64,000 bases of DNA from assembly GCF_031846525.1 (NCBI RefSeq), contig NZ_JAVRHM010000021.1:1-64000 (forward strand), read 5' to 3'. This document shows positions 1-8,850 of the stretch, in pieces (within the stretch, counting starts at the first letter, position 1; the number at the start of each line of letters is the position of its first letter). The position numbers and the translations under genes were made by a program. Under the pieces are notes generated by a model. That model did not search any database. It saw only the letters and a list, made by a program, of their open reading frames with translations, and was not told the DNA's origin. This stretch comes from Autumnicola patrickiae. Its GTDB lineage: Bacteria; Bacteroidota; Bacteroidia; Flavobacteriales; Flavobacteriaceae.

Positions 1-522
1 TTATTCCCATTCACTTTTTAAAATAGAATAAAAATCTACGCTTATTTTTTCTCCGTTTTTAATTTCACATTCTCGCATCGTACCCTCAAATTGAAAGTTA
101 ATTTTCTCTAAAGCACTTTTGCATTTTGTGTTTTCACTTACTACATAACCTTCTATTCTATTTAAATTTAAGTTTTTAAAACCTTGTTCAAATAGTTGTG
201 GCATTACTTCTTTTAAAATTCCTTTCCCCCAATATTCTTTTAATAGCCATAAGCCAATTTCAGCTTTTTGGTGGTTTTTATCTAAACCATTAAAACCTCC
301 AGCACCACAAAATTGATTATCTTTTTTGTCATAAATTCCCCACCAAATTCCAGTGCCCTCTTTTTTTAAATTTTGATACCATTCCATTTGTTCTTCTGTC
401 TCTTCTAATGTAGAAAAATGGACATCATAAAATTCTGTTATCTCAGAATTGGATAATCCTTTATGGATATTATTTATATCTCTCTGTTCTATTTCTTTGA
501 GTATGTAATTACTTTTATTCAT
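1..522 (-). CDS. GNAT family N-acetyltransferase (RimJ/RimL-like)
   Basis: A 173-residue protein of usual length for the RimJ/RimL branch of the GNAT fold, which moves an acetyl group from acetyl-CoA to an amine on a protein or small molecule. The stretch GLWLLKEYWGKGILKEVMPQ (about residues 90-109) matches the acetyl-CoA binding turn, and NRIEGYVVSENTKCKSALEK matches the family's C-terminal motif. The ATG is at 520-522 and the stop at 1-3, so the gene is complete. It lies 3 bp downstream of the ASCH gene on the same strand, so the two are probably cotranscribed. The substrate cannot be read from the sequence. Confidence 0.85.
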   Translation of the reverse strand: MNKSNYILKEIEQRDINNIHKGLSNSEITEFYDVHFSTLEETEEQMEWYQNLKKEGTGIWWGIYDKKDNQFCGAGGFNGLDKNHQKAEIGLWLLKEYWGKGILKEVMPQLFEQGFKNLNLNRIEGYVVSENTKCKSALEKINFQFEGTMRECEIKNGEKISVDFYSILKSEWE

Positions 523-525
523 TAT

Positions 526-999
526 TTAATATATCGTTTTGAAGTATTCACAGATGATAATCATATTTTCATTGAAAACGCTTCCGTGAGGTTCCATTTC
601 TTTTTTATAATAAGCTTCGTGAACTTTTTTCCAGTAGTCTAAAGACTTATCTCCTTCGCCTTCCATTTCAGCAAATTCTGCCGTAATTTTATTATAAGGT
701 ACTTTTTCAATTTTGGTAGTTTCAATGACTGCTTTTGCATTTCCATTCCAATCAGTTACAATATATTGGTCTCCCACTTTAGGAAGTGGTTCATTATTTT
801 TTTTGTACCACCATAATGACGTCGCAGTTGCTCTTTTTATTCCTTTTACGACCAAATCGGCACAATCATTCGCATCAAATTCATTATCACAGAAGTAGAA
901 AGAAATAGGTGTGTCTAAACTTTTATTTTTTGGGTTTTCATTAATGTAGTTATTCCAAAGTATTTCAACTGATTTTTTATTTTGTTCAACTTGGTTCAT
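526..999 (-). CDS. ASCH domain protein
   Basis: A 157-residue protein with the features of the ASCH/PUA-like fold: the GIKRATAT segment near residue 53, the GDQYIVTDWNGNAKAVIETT strand pair, and AEFAEMEGEGDKSLDYWKKVH. ASCH proteins are thought to bind RNA or to process modified nucleosides; some hydrolyse N4-acetylcytidine. Length matches the family. It is the first gene of a probable two-gene unit with the GNAT gene. The exact activity is inference from the family. Confidence 0.85.
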   Translation of the reverse strand: MNQVEQNKKSVEILWNNYINENPKNKSLDTPISFYFCDNEFDANDCADLVVKGIKRATATSLWWYKKNNEPLPKVGDQYIVTDWNGNAKAVIETTKIEKVPYNKITAEFAEMEGEGDKSLDYWKKVHEAYYKKEMEPHGSVFNENMIIICEYFKTIY

Positions 1000-1115
1000 A
1001 TGATTTGTATTGCTTTCAGATTTACAAATTAATTAATAAAAACAAAAATGAGAAGAAAATTAGCTTGATTGAATTATTGTTCATTGGTTTTAGTTAAATG
1101 CATTACAACGTACTA

Positions 1116-1167
1116 ATAAATGTAATACTACATTTTATTTCGAAATAAAATGTAGTATTACATTTAT
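1116..1167. repeat. 52-bp perfect palindrome in an intergenic gap
   Basis: The 26 bases 1116-1141 are the exact reverse complement of 1142-1167, with centre TTCGAA. It sits in the 304-bp gap (1000-1303) between the 3' end of the receptor operon and the promoter side of the ASCH gene; nothing else was recognised in that gap. The RNA would form a long AT-rich hairpin and could end minus-strand transcription from 1304-4752. A cruciform or protein-binding role is also possible. Confidence 0.75.
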
Positions 1168-1303
1168 ATCCCTTTATTCATCAAACATAGTGAATTCCAG
1201 AATCTTTTTAAGCTCATTTCAATGACTTGATTTATCATATACATTAAAACAAAATTAGCATCTGAGATGCCGTTAGCTCCCGTCCCGGTTATTAAAAACT
1301 TTC

Positions 1304-3973
1304 TTAGAACCTATATTTTATTTCCAGATATACATACCTTGGAATTAACGGAACACTTGACCGATAGGTCATAAATTCATCGATAGCCACTGTATTCAGC
1401 CTTTTTTCATTTGCCAGGTTATGCAAAGCCAAACGGTATGATAAATCCTTATTATCTGGCTTGTAATTAATCGTGCTACCGAGAAAATATGATGAACTGT
1501 TCTCGATTTGATACAACTCATTGTTTAATGTTGCACTCCATTCACTCGAAATAAAATAGGTAATTTCAAAACTCTCATTTGCCCATTGAGAAGCGGATAC
1601 TATACCGTTAAACTGCGATTCATTCTTATAATAATTTAGACCGAAACTGTAATTAATAGGTGAATCGAAATAAGTAGATGCAGTTAAGTGATATGATGAT
1701 GAATAATTTCTAAGCTCCCTAAACTCGGAAGAATTAGCAGCTATTGGGGTTGCTGACAAATTTTGAGAAGTTCTAAGGTTAGTTGAAAAATTCAGTTTTT
1801 CATAATAAGAGGTGAAATCCAGATTTCCCGAGAAACGTTCCCCTCCACTTACAAAGCGAAAGGTTGAGAGGCTATAATTCTCATTTATTAGGTTTGTGGT
1901 GGTATATTTATTATCGGAATTATCATATTTCAAGCGTAAGGTGATTGCTTGTGATTCTAAATCATTTGCCCATCTGTAATTAAATTTGAATGCTTCCCTT
2001 TCTATGAGGTTTAAATCTCCTAAGCCGCGTTGAAAAGATCGGTAATTTGTCAAGTGATAATTTTGCAGAAAAACATTTGATTCCGGTAAACCATAGGTTT
2101 TTCCGTAGCTAAACTTAAAACGACCCATTTTTAGTTTGCGTAAATCCAAATCAATTTCAGGATTAAAAATCCATCCGTTTTTACTTTGGATCCCTGTGCT
2201 TAAATCTAAATAATTAAAAGATAAACCTATTCCTATTTTAATCTTTTCGGAAAAGGAGTAACTGGTTTTCGATTTTAATTTTATCTCCTTCTGGGTAAAA
2301 AGTAAATTATTATGAAGACTGTCTAGCACAACATTATCCCCGGCATTAGGGACATCAAGACCTAAATGGGTACGCCTGTTTTTATTTAAAGCCTCGACTG
2401 CCAAATCCAATCTATGTTCCAATTTGCCCCAATCTGAAAAAAGATTTGTTTTCAATCCGTAACTCTTAACTAAATCTTGAGATCCCTGCCGAATAAAAGA
2501 ATCATCAGGAACAGAAAACAAATGGTTTAATATAGGTGATTCAATACTGGTCTTTTGTTGAACTTCATTTCTACCCATATACAAGTAACTATTGATCACG
2601 TGCCTGCGGTTTAAGGCATAACTATAATTTAAATGATTGTAGATAGAGCTCTCTTTGTTGGATAAGGTTTGGTTGATAATATTTTCATTAAACAAAAGTC
2701 GATTCCTATAATTTTCAGGATGGTTCTGGTAAACCAGGACATTTTTAAGGTATGACTTACTGCCTATTGAATATTTCAATTCCAGTTCACCATTTCCGAT
2801 CCTGTTAATGTGATTGGTATGGCTAATTTCCTGAATGTTTATAGGATTTTCATCAACAGCAAAAATAGTTTCGGAATTAAAAGCTTGATCTTGATTGTCA
2901 TTAATAAAAGCACCTGTCGCTCTTATACTCAATTTTGGGGTAAGCTTTGTGACGAGTCCAATTGAATTTGAGAAGGCCATATTAAAAATACTTTGCCCCT
3001 CTTTTAAAATATTGTTCTCTCTTTTGTTTATGGAATAGACCGGTTTAATGTCATTTTCAATTCTTTCTTCCTGGTAAGCTGTACTAATATTAAGAGAAGA
3101 CGGGGAAGTTCCCAACTGATCTGAAGCCTTATTTCCAAGATTATTAATATTCCCAAAATAAAATAATTTAATCTTGTTACGTAACAGACCTATATTGGCA
3201 TCGCCCATAACCCTTTCGGACGTACCAGTGCCAACTTTAATGTTCCCAAACCAGATATTTTTTAGCTCATCGTTTAACTTTAGGTTCAAAGCCACTTTAT
3301 CAGAGTCCAGCACTGTTGCCAGAACCGGGTTATCTTCAAACGCTTCGATAATCTCCACTGCCTCCAAAACTTCTGCATCTAAATTTTTAGAAAGTAATTG
3401 ATAATCATTGGCGAACATATCTTCACCTTCAATTAATAACTTGTTTATAAATTTTCCATGTGCTTTTATTGAACCGTCTTCTAACACTTCTATTCCGGGC
3501 AATTTTTTTAACATATCCTCAACCGTTTGCTCCGTATCGTCTGAGAACGGTGCTGTTCTTAGTGTTGTAACATTTCCCTCGGCCGATATTTTTTGGCTCG
3601 ATTCCAGTACTACCTCGTTAAGTTGTTCAATCTTTTCTTTTAATCTAAAATTAACTTCATACCCTTTATTACTTTCAAGATTCGAAATTGTATCCATTTG
3701 CACCTCATAACCCAAACTCTGACAAACAACAACTAAAATTTCCAAATTCAATTCCGGTTCCTCCAATTGTAGAACAAATTCTCCTTCTTTATTAGAATAA
3801 TCATAGCCAAGGATATTTTCTTCGGCGTCCTGCAATAATATACTTGCCCTCTCTACAGGATTTCCTTTATAATCTTCCACACTTCCTATAATTTCTGATT
3901 GAGACTGGGCTTTATTATGGATTATGACTAATGAAATGAATAAAAAGAACTTCTTCCATTTATTTGCAATCAT
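1304..3973 (-). CDS. Outer-membrane TonB-dependent receptor-like protein
   Basis: An 889-residue secreted protein. After a signal peptide (about residues 1-24) comes a carboxypeptidase-regulatory-like beta domain (GSVEDYKGNPVERASILLQD), then a plug-like segment (EDMLKKLPGIEVLEDGSIKAHGKFINKLLIEGEDMF, about residues 150-187), then a long beta-barrel ending in aromatic residues (YLEIKYRF), as expected for outer-membrane insertion. In Bacteroidetes this architecture is common beside GLPGLI proteins; ligands are mostly unknown. It overlaps the upstream GLPGLI gene by 4 bp, so the two are cotranscribed. No clear TonB box was recognised, so active import is unproven. Confidence 0.8.
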   Translation of the reverse strand: MIANKWKKFFLFISLVIIHNKAQSQSEIIGSVEDYKGNPVERASILLQDAEENILGYDYSNKEGEFVLQLEEPELNLEILVVVCQSLGYEVQMDTISNLESNKGYEVNFRLKEKIEQLNEVVLESSQKISAEGNVTTLRTAPFSDDTEQTVEDMLKKLPGIEVLEDGSIKAHGKFINKLLIEGEDMFANDYQLLSKNLDAEVLEAVEIIEAFEDNPVLATVLDSDKVALNLKLNDELKNIWFGNIKVGTGTSERVMGDANIGLLRNKIKLFYFGNINNLGNKASDQLGTSPSSLNISTAYQEERIENDIKPVYSINKRENNILKEGQSIFNMAFSNSIGLVTKLTPKLSIRATGAFINDNQDQAFNSETIFAVDENPINIQEISHTNHINRIGNGELELKYSIGSKSYLKNVLVYQNHPENYRNRLLFNENIINQTLSNKESSIYNHLNYSYALNRRHVINSYLYMGRNEVQQKTSIESPILNHLFSVPDDSFIRQGSQDLVKSYGLKTNLFSDWGKLEHRLDLAVEALNKNRRTHLGLDVPNAGDNVVLDSLHNNLLFTQKEIKLKSKTSYSFSEKIKIGIGLSFNYLDLSTGIQSKNGWIFNPEIDLDLRKLKMGRFKFSYGKTYGLPESNVFLQNYHLTNYRSFQRGLGDLNLIEREAFKFNYRWANDLESQAITLRLKYDNSDNKYTTTNLINENYSLSTFRFVSGGERFSGNLDFTSYYEKLNFSTNLRTSQNLSATPIAANSSEFRELRNYSSSYHLTASTYFDSPINYSFGLNYYKNESQFNGIVSASQWANESFEITYFISSEWSATLNNELYQIENSSSYFLGSTINYKPDNKDLSYRLALHNLANEKRLNTVAIDEFMTYRSSVPLIPRYVYLEIKYRF

Positions 3974-4752
3974 TCAAAAGACTCTATATAAATTTCACGA
4001 AAGACAGGTTTTTCAGGTTTATCTGAACCATTTTTTTCTGCATTAAGAACCATCCTGTTATAAGCTCTGGTTAAGCTGTTTCGCAGCATCTTTTCGAAGT
4101 CCTCAATGGTTTCCCACTTTCCTTCGTCACCTTTTGGCCTCTGAACCTTTGATATTGCTACTTCTTTTTCCGTAGGATATTCTACATTTTTAAAATATAG
4201 ATACATTTCTTTTGATTCGTCATATGCTTCCAGGATTAGCCCTGGCAATCCCTGAAGTTTCCAGGGGCCGTATGGAAGTGGTATTTCTGTGGTATACCAG
4301 GCCGTATAGGTTCTACCCCTAAATTCTCCAATAGCTTTTTTTGCTTTAAAATTCCCAATCTTTTTAGTTCTTTTTTTCAATTCCCAGTCTATCAAAGGCC
4401 TCTTTTCTGAAATATAAATATAGCCTTGAAAGCGCTCGCTCCACCACAAGCTATCTTTATCGCGATCGAAATATACTTGCTCGCCAAACTCTGTAGTTTT
4501 AGCTCCGTTATAGACTACTCGTCGATCGCCTTCACCTTTATAAATATTTTCACTCCTTACATCAGCCCTTTCCAATGAATCTTTTGCTGTGACATAATAA
4601 GATCTATCTATGTCGAAAACCAAATAAGAATTAAGATCTGGACCGGCAGAACTTTTCATACCAGGACTTTTTATTTGCCCGTAATACACAACGCCTTTCT
4701 GGGCTTGCAAACTCCAGCTCAATAAAAACAGAAATATGATAAAATGTTTCAT
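3970..4752 (-). CDS. GLPGLI family protein
   Basis: A 260-residue exported protein with a signal peptide (FIIFLFLLSWSLQAQ) and the diagnostic GPWKLQGLPGLILEAYD motif around residues 160-180, which names the family (TIGR01200-type). The family is Bacteroidetes-specific, periplasmic or surface-located, and usually sits next to a TonB-plug outer-membrane protein, as here (4-bp overlap). The biochemical role is unknown; a joint role in envelope sensing or peptide handling is only inferred from the pairing. Confidence 0.88.
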   Translation of the reverse strand: MKHFIIFLFLLSWSLQAQKGVVYYGQIKSPGMKSSAGPDLNSYLVFDIDRSYYVTAKDSLERADVRSENIYKGEGDRRVVYNGAKTTEFGEQVYFDRDKDSLWWSERFQGYIYISEKRPLIDWELKKRTKKIGNFKAKKAIGEFRGRTYTAWYTTEIPLPYGPWKLQGLPGLILEAYDESKEMYLYFKNVEYPTEKEVAISKVQRPKGDEGKWETIEDFEKMLRNSLTRAYNRMVLNAEKNGSDKPEKPVFREIYIESFE

Positions 4753-4890
4753 TTATTTATTTTTAGTTAATTCTTTTTCTTCCGATTGTACATATTAGCC
4801 GCAAAATAGGTTTCATTCAATTCTCAGAGTGAGCTAGCTTGAAGACACCCAGCGCGTCAATTTTTAGCAGAGGTTTTTAATCCTTTGAGA

Positions 4891-6159
4891 TTACTTTATT
4901 TCAAGTAATATTTCTTCTCTCCTAAATGAAATTATGGTTCTTTGTCTTGATAGGATGGGGTAACCAATTAAGCCTTGAATCTCCCTTTCTTTATCTTTAT
5001 TGAGATGAGTTATATCAGTAAAAACTGTATTTAAATCTTGAAAGTGTTTATTATTAATAGACATTTTCTCTAATACTCCATTTTTGACTTGGGCAGAATT
5101 TCTGCCACCTCCAATTAAATTATCCACATGAATTTTACTCAAATGTTCTTTAAGTGATGAAAATAAATTATTATCAATGAGGTTTGATTCAGCACCACTA
5201 TCTACTCCGAAATTAAAAAGTCCAGTGCCAATTTGAACTTCTAAAACAGGGATGTGCCCTCTCATTTTTAGGGGAGCTTTTATAAAACTCATTTCCTTCA
5301 AATGATCTTCTCTATAAGTCTCGAAAAATTCAGGGTCAATAAGTGTAAGAATTAGGTTTTCATAATCAAAAACAATATCATAATCTTTAATTAATTCGTA
5401 ACCAATTATGCCAGATAAGTCCATCTTTAAACTTTCTTCAAGATGAGTCAAATCCATCGTTACAACCTTCTGGTCATTTAATTCAATTCCTCCGAAATCC
5501 AGGTTTTCTATTTTTTTGATATTCATTCCAGAAATGTTGCTGCCGTTCACATCTTTTGTGGAAGAAATCGTTTCATGTTTAATATCCTCTGGTAAACCAT
5601 ATTTCGAATTCAGTACTACTCTTGGTGATCCGGTATCTAATAGAAATTTTCTTTCCCTACCATTCAACAAAGCTTTTATTACAACTAAACCTCTTGCCTT
5701 TTCGAAAGGTATTTCAATAATTTTCTTGGAAGGCATATTTATTTTTGTTTCTCCTTCCTCCAACACTTTTACCTCCATTTTGAAAAGTTCTAATCCAATT
5801 AACTGATGTTCTCTGTTAAAAGTAAAGACAGACTCCTTCCTTCCCATCTTTTCAAATTCAACAGAATAAACCAGCTCTACAACATTTTCATTTTCTGTTC
5901 TCTTTTTTTCTTTGTAATCCTTAATAGTCTCTCCTATTTGAGAAACCAGCCGATGTAAAATCTTTCTTGCAATTTCACCCGAATATCCTGCTATTGTGAA
6001 ATCCTCAGATAAAAAAGTCATTAATTCTGCAGGATTTCCTTTGTCAACTGCCTCAAAAGTCCGGGCTACAATTTCTTCATATTGATTTACCTCTTGTGAA
6101 GATATAGATTGAAAACATATAGTGAAAAAAGAGATAGACAGAATTAAAAGCTTCTTCAT
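4891..6159 (-). CDS. Secreted retropepsin-like aspartyl protease
   Basis: A 422-residue exported protein: signal peptide (residues 1-21), an N-terminal NTF2-like segment (about 25-130), then two halves of an aspartyl-protease fold. The catalytic-type motifs are KFLLDTGSPRVVLNS in the first half and FNFGVDSGAESNLID in the second, so both aspartates are present with DTG and DSG. The family is usually annotated 'retropepsin-like aspartic protease'. It is transcribed divergently from the kinase gene at 6444, with a 280-bp shared upstream region. Substrate unknown. Confidence 0.8.
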   Translation of the reverse strand: MKKLLILSISFFTICFQSISSQEVNQYEEIVARTFEAVDKGNPAELMTFLSEDFTIAGYSGEIARKILHRLVSQIGETIKDYKEKKRTENENVVELVYSVEFEKMGRKESVFTFNREHQLIGLELFKMEVKVLEEGETKINMPSKKIIEIPFEKARGLVVIKALLNGRERKFLLDTGSPRVVLNSKYGLPEDIKHETISSTKDVNGSNISGMNIKKIENLDFGGIELNDQKVVTMDLTHLEESLKMDLSGIIGYELIKDYDIVFDYENLILTLIDPEFFETYREDHLKEMSFIKAPLKMRGHIPVLEVQIGTGLFNFGVDSGAESNLIDNNLFSSLKEHLSKIHVDNLIGGGRNSAQVKNGVLEKMSINNKHFQDLNTVFTDITHLNKDKEREIQGLIGYPILSRQRTIISFRREEILLEIK

Positions 6160-6377
6160 TTTTATTGGCTTAAGTGAATCATATCAGTTATCACGACTAA
6201 CCTAGAAGCTGTAAATTCTTTTTTTTCCTCTGAGCCAAATTCGTGGTGAATATCTCGAACCACGGCACCTATCCTTCTAAATGTATCTAAGGTTAATTGG
6301 TGCATATATTGACGTTTAGATGTTAGAACGTCCCCGTGTTTCTTGAATCAAAAGTGCATATTCTCTTCAATACCGAG

Positions 6378-6440
6378 TGTTAAGTAATGTTAACTAGTGT
6401 TAACCAACCTTGGTAACAGGGAAGGAAAAAATTACTTTTG
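6378..6440 (+). promoter_or_regulatory. Promoter with three phased TGTTAA repeats before the kinase gene
   Basis: TGTTAA occurs at 6378, 6388 and 6398, exactly 10 bp apart, the spacing typical of tandem OmpR/PhoB-family regulator binding. Directly downstream are TTG (6410-6412), a 20-bp spacer and TACTTTTG (6433-6440), matching the Bacteroidetes -33/-7 consensus with TAnnTTTG. The predicted transcription start falls at or within a few bases of the kinase ATG (6444), implying a leaderless or nearly leaderless mRNA. Autoregulation by the response regulator at 7885 is inferred. Confidence 0.65.
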
Positions 6441-6443
6441 CTT

Positions 6444-7892
6444 ATGCGAAACTGGAATTTCAGAACTATCCTCTACTTCATCTGTACAGTCATTCTAGCA
6501 ACTTTAAGCATCCAATTTTACTGGAATTACAAGAACTATATTGATGGAGAACAGCAATTAATACGGGAGGTACAAAGCAGTTTAGATAGTGCGATTGATT
6601 CTTATTTCATAGACTTAGCAGATAGAAATACTATCGGCATTTCGGTTTCAAAAGATGGTGAAATCTTGAAAAACACTGAATTTGACAGCTTGCTTAGCAG
6701 AATAGATCAACAGGATACAGGAAAAGGAATCGATATTCTTGATAGGATTGATCCAAATGATATTTCCAAAATGAATATTATTTCAGGGCCTGGGCTCGAT
6801 GACCAAAAAAAAGCTTTAGGTACAGATAAACTGGATTCGGAAAATACCATAACAGATCTCGCCAAACGAATAATTTTATCATTTACAGTTGATACTCTGG
6901 AAATTTCTATCCTTAATAGTTATTTAAATGATCAATTGTCTGCCAAAAATATAAATGTTGATTATGCATATAAATTTAAAAGCAACAATGGTGTAGTACA
7001 GACGTACAATACAGATGTTGTAGAAAAAAATGTTCTTAGCACAACTGCAAAGGCAGCTTATCTTCCAAAAAATAGTCATTTTGAACTAATGTTTACAAAT
7101 TTGACCACAACAATTCTGAGACGGAATTTATTTGGAATTATACTCTCAACGATTTTAGTCGCTTCAGTTGTGGCTTGTCTTTTCTTTCTCTTAAGAATTA
7201 TCAATCGGCAAAAACAATTAGCAGAGCTAAAAAATGATCTCATCAGCAATATTACCCACGAATTCAAGACACCTATTTCCACTGTAAAAGTCGCGCTGGA
7301 AGGAATTGAATTTTTCAACAAAGAAAATGATCCCATAAAGACAAAGAATTATCTCCTCGTTTCGAATAACCAGCTGAATAAACTTCAGATGATGGTGGAA
7401 AAGTTGCTGGAGACAGCGACACTGGACGGAGACAACCTGCAACTTAAAAAAGAAGAAGTTCCACTGTACAGGATGCTATCAGATTTGGTTGAAAAACACC
7501 ACAACCTCGCCCTAAACAAGGAATTTTCATTTGATGCGGAAGAAAAGAAAATCTTCATTATTGCAGATGCTTTTCACCTAGAAAATGCACTAAATAATAT
7601 TTTTGACAATGCAGTAAAATACGGCGGCAACAAAATAGAGGCCGTGGTTTCTTCTGAAAAAGAAGTCGTTAAAATCAAGATAAGCGATAATGGCAACAGC
7701 CTCACTAAACCTCAGGCAGAAAAAGTTTTTGATAAATTTTATCGGGTCCCGAAAGGGAATACGCACGATGTGAAAGGCTTCGGAATTGGACTTTATTATA
7801 CCAAAAACATTATTGAAAAACATGGAGGAAGCGTGGAACTCGACTTAAACAACCAAACTACTTTTATAATTACCTTACCGAGAAATGGCTGA
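6444..7892 (+). CDS. Sensor histidine kinase
   Basis: A membrane sensor kinase of about 482 residues: first membrane segment near residues 8-28, a periplasmic domain of about 200 residues with no recognised fold, second membrane segment near 230-252, then a HisKA dimerisation helix with the phospho-acceptor in NITHEFKTP, N-box (NIFDNAVKYGG), and G-boxes (ISDNGNS, GFGIGLYYTK). A TTG six bases upstream is also in frame, but ATG 6444 is preferred. It overlaps the response regulator by 8 bp. The signal is unknown; the divergent protease and envelope genes suggest an envelope stimulus (inference). Confidence 0.92.
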   Translation: MRNWNFRTILYFICTVILATLSIQFYWNYKNYIDGEQQLIREVQSSLDSAIDSYFIDLADRNTIGISVSKDGEILKNTEFDSLLSRIDQQDTGKGIDILDRIDPNDISKMNIISGPGLDDQKKALGTDKLDSENTITDLAKRIILSFTVDTLEISILNSYLNDQLSAKNINVDYAYKFKSNNGVVQTYNTDVVEKNVLSTTAKAAYLPKNSHFELMFTNLTTTILRRNLFGIILSTILVASVVACLFFLLRIINRQKQLAELKNDLISNITHEFKTPISTVKVALEGIEFFNKENDPIKTKNYLLVSNNQLNKLQMMVEKLLETATLDGDNLQLKKEEVPLYRMLSDLVEKHHNLALNKEFSFDAEEKKIFIIADAFHLENALNNIFDNAVKYGGNKIEAVVSSEKEVVKIKISDNGNSLTKPQAEKVFDKFYRVPKGNTHDVKGFGIGLYYTKNIIEKHGGSVELDLNNQTTFIITLPRNG

Positions 7893-8568
7893 AAAGATAA
7901 GAATACTGCTGGCTGAAGATGAACCTGCCCTGGCGCAGATAGTAAAAGAAAGCCTGGAAACCAGAAATTTTGTGGTTTTCCTAGCTGCTGACGGGAATGA
8001 GGCTCTCAGAAGATATCAGGAAAAGACTCCCGAAGTTCTGGTGCTGGATGTGATGATGCCAAAAAAAGATGGTTTCACTTTGGCCAAAGAAATCCGCCAA
8101 TTGGACAAAAATATCCCAATCATTTTTCTTACGGCTAAGTCGCAGACAGTGGATGTATTAGAAGGCTTTAGTGTTGGGGGGAATGACTATTTAAAAAAGC
8201 CCTTTAGTATGGAAGAGCTTATTGTACGCATTCAAAATCTACTTAACCGCAACAAACTGCAGCAAGAGTCAGAAATCTTGAAGATTGGCCAGTATATTTT
8301 TGATTTTCCAAAGCAGACTCTGTCGTACAATAATGAACAAAACGAATTCCTTACTCACCGCGAAGCACACCTGTTATTTCATTTATGCAAAAACAAAAAT
8401 CAAATCCTGGACAGATCCATTATCCTAAAAAAGTTATGGGGCGATGACGACTTCTTTAGTGCCCGTAGCATGGATGTCTTCATTTCAAAGCTTCGAAAAA
8501 AACTCAGCAAAGATAAAAATATCCAGATCGTGAACGTGAGGGGGTATGGGTATAAGATAATAATATAA
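7885..8568 (+). CDS. OmpR-family response regulator
   Basis: A 227-residue two-domain regulator. The receiver has the acidic pocket (LLAEDEPA), phospho-acceptor aspartate in VLVLDVMMPKKDG, the threonine in IIFLTAKS and the lysine in YLKKPF. The C-terminal winged helix ends with MDVFISKLRKKLS and VNVRGYGYKI, typical for OmpR/PhoB DNA binding. The start overlaps the kinase stop, so expression is coupled. The 10-bp-phased repeats at 6378-6404 are a likely target. Confidence 0.95.
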   Translation: MAEKIRILLAEDEPALAQIVKESLETRNFVVFLAADGNEALRRYQEKTPEVLVLDVMMPKKDGFTLAKEIRQLDKNIPIIFLTAKSQTVDVLEGFSVGGNDYLKKPFSMEELIVRIQNLLNRNKLQQESEILKIGQYIFDFPKQTLSYNNEQNEFLTHREAHLLFHLCKNKNQILDRSIILKKLWGDDDFFSARSMDVFISKLRKKLSKDKNIQIVNVRGYGYKIII

Positions 8569-8699
8569 AACTAAAGTTCCGTTATTTTTTTCTTTCAGAT
8601 GCAAACGCAAGAGAAGAAATTTAGAACTTCTTGAAATTTTTTTTTGGGTAAGAAGTATTATTAATGTTAATTTTTTTATGCTTGTAAGTGATAATTCTT

Positions 8700-8790
8700 G
8701 AAGGGAAAGAGCATAAGGGGCGATTGGTATATTTCGTTCCTTTTGTTTTTTCTGGTTCCTGGGAAGCAGAAAAAACCGCGCAAAATTAGA
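8700..8790. repeat. R0: tail fragment of the dispersed non-coding repeat, with hairpin
   Basis: About 90 bp matching the last part of repeat R1 (10451-10540), and in part R2 (13431-13494). It contains arms GTTTTTTCTG and CAGAAAAAAC, a perfect 10-bp inverted repeat with a 12-base loop. It lies 3' of the ArdC-like gene, just as the R1 tail lies 3' of parB, so it may terminate these minus-strand transcripts. The rest of the 277-bp gap (8569-8845) shows nothing else recognisable. Confidence 0.7.
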
Positions 8791-8830
8791 GGTGAAGGCT
8801 AGCAGAAAATATAATCAACTAGCCCCTCTT

Positions 8831-8850
8831 CTATTCTATTCTATTCTATT
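8831..8850. repeat. Pentanucleotide tandem repeat (CTATT)4
   Basis: Four exact CTATT units followed by a degenerate CTAAT. The stop codon of the ArdC-like gene (8846-8848) lies inside the first unit read by the minus-strand gene, so changes in repeat number would not alter the protein. Confidence 0.8.

Noticed and set aside
8831..8850. Phase-variable repeat controlling the ArdC-like gene
   Set aside because: The stop codon lies in the first repeat unit read, so changes in copy number would not change the reading frame.
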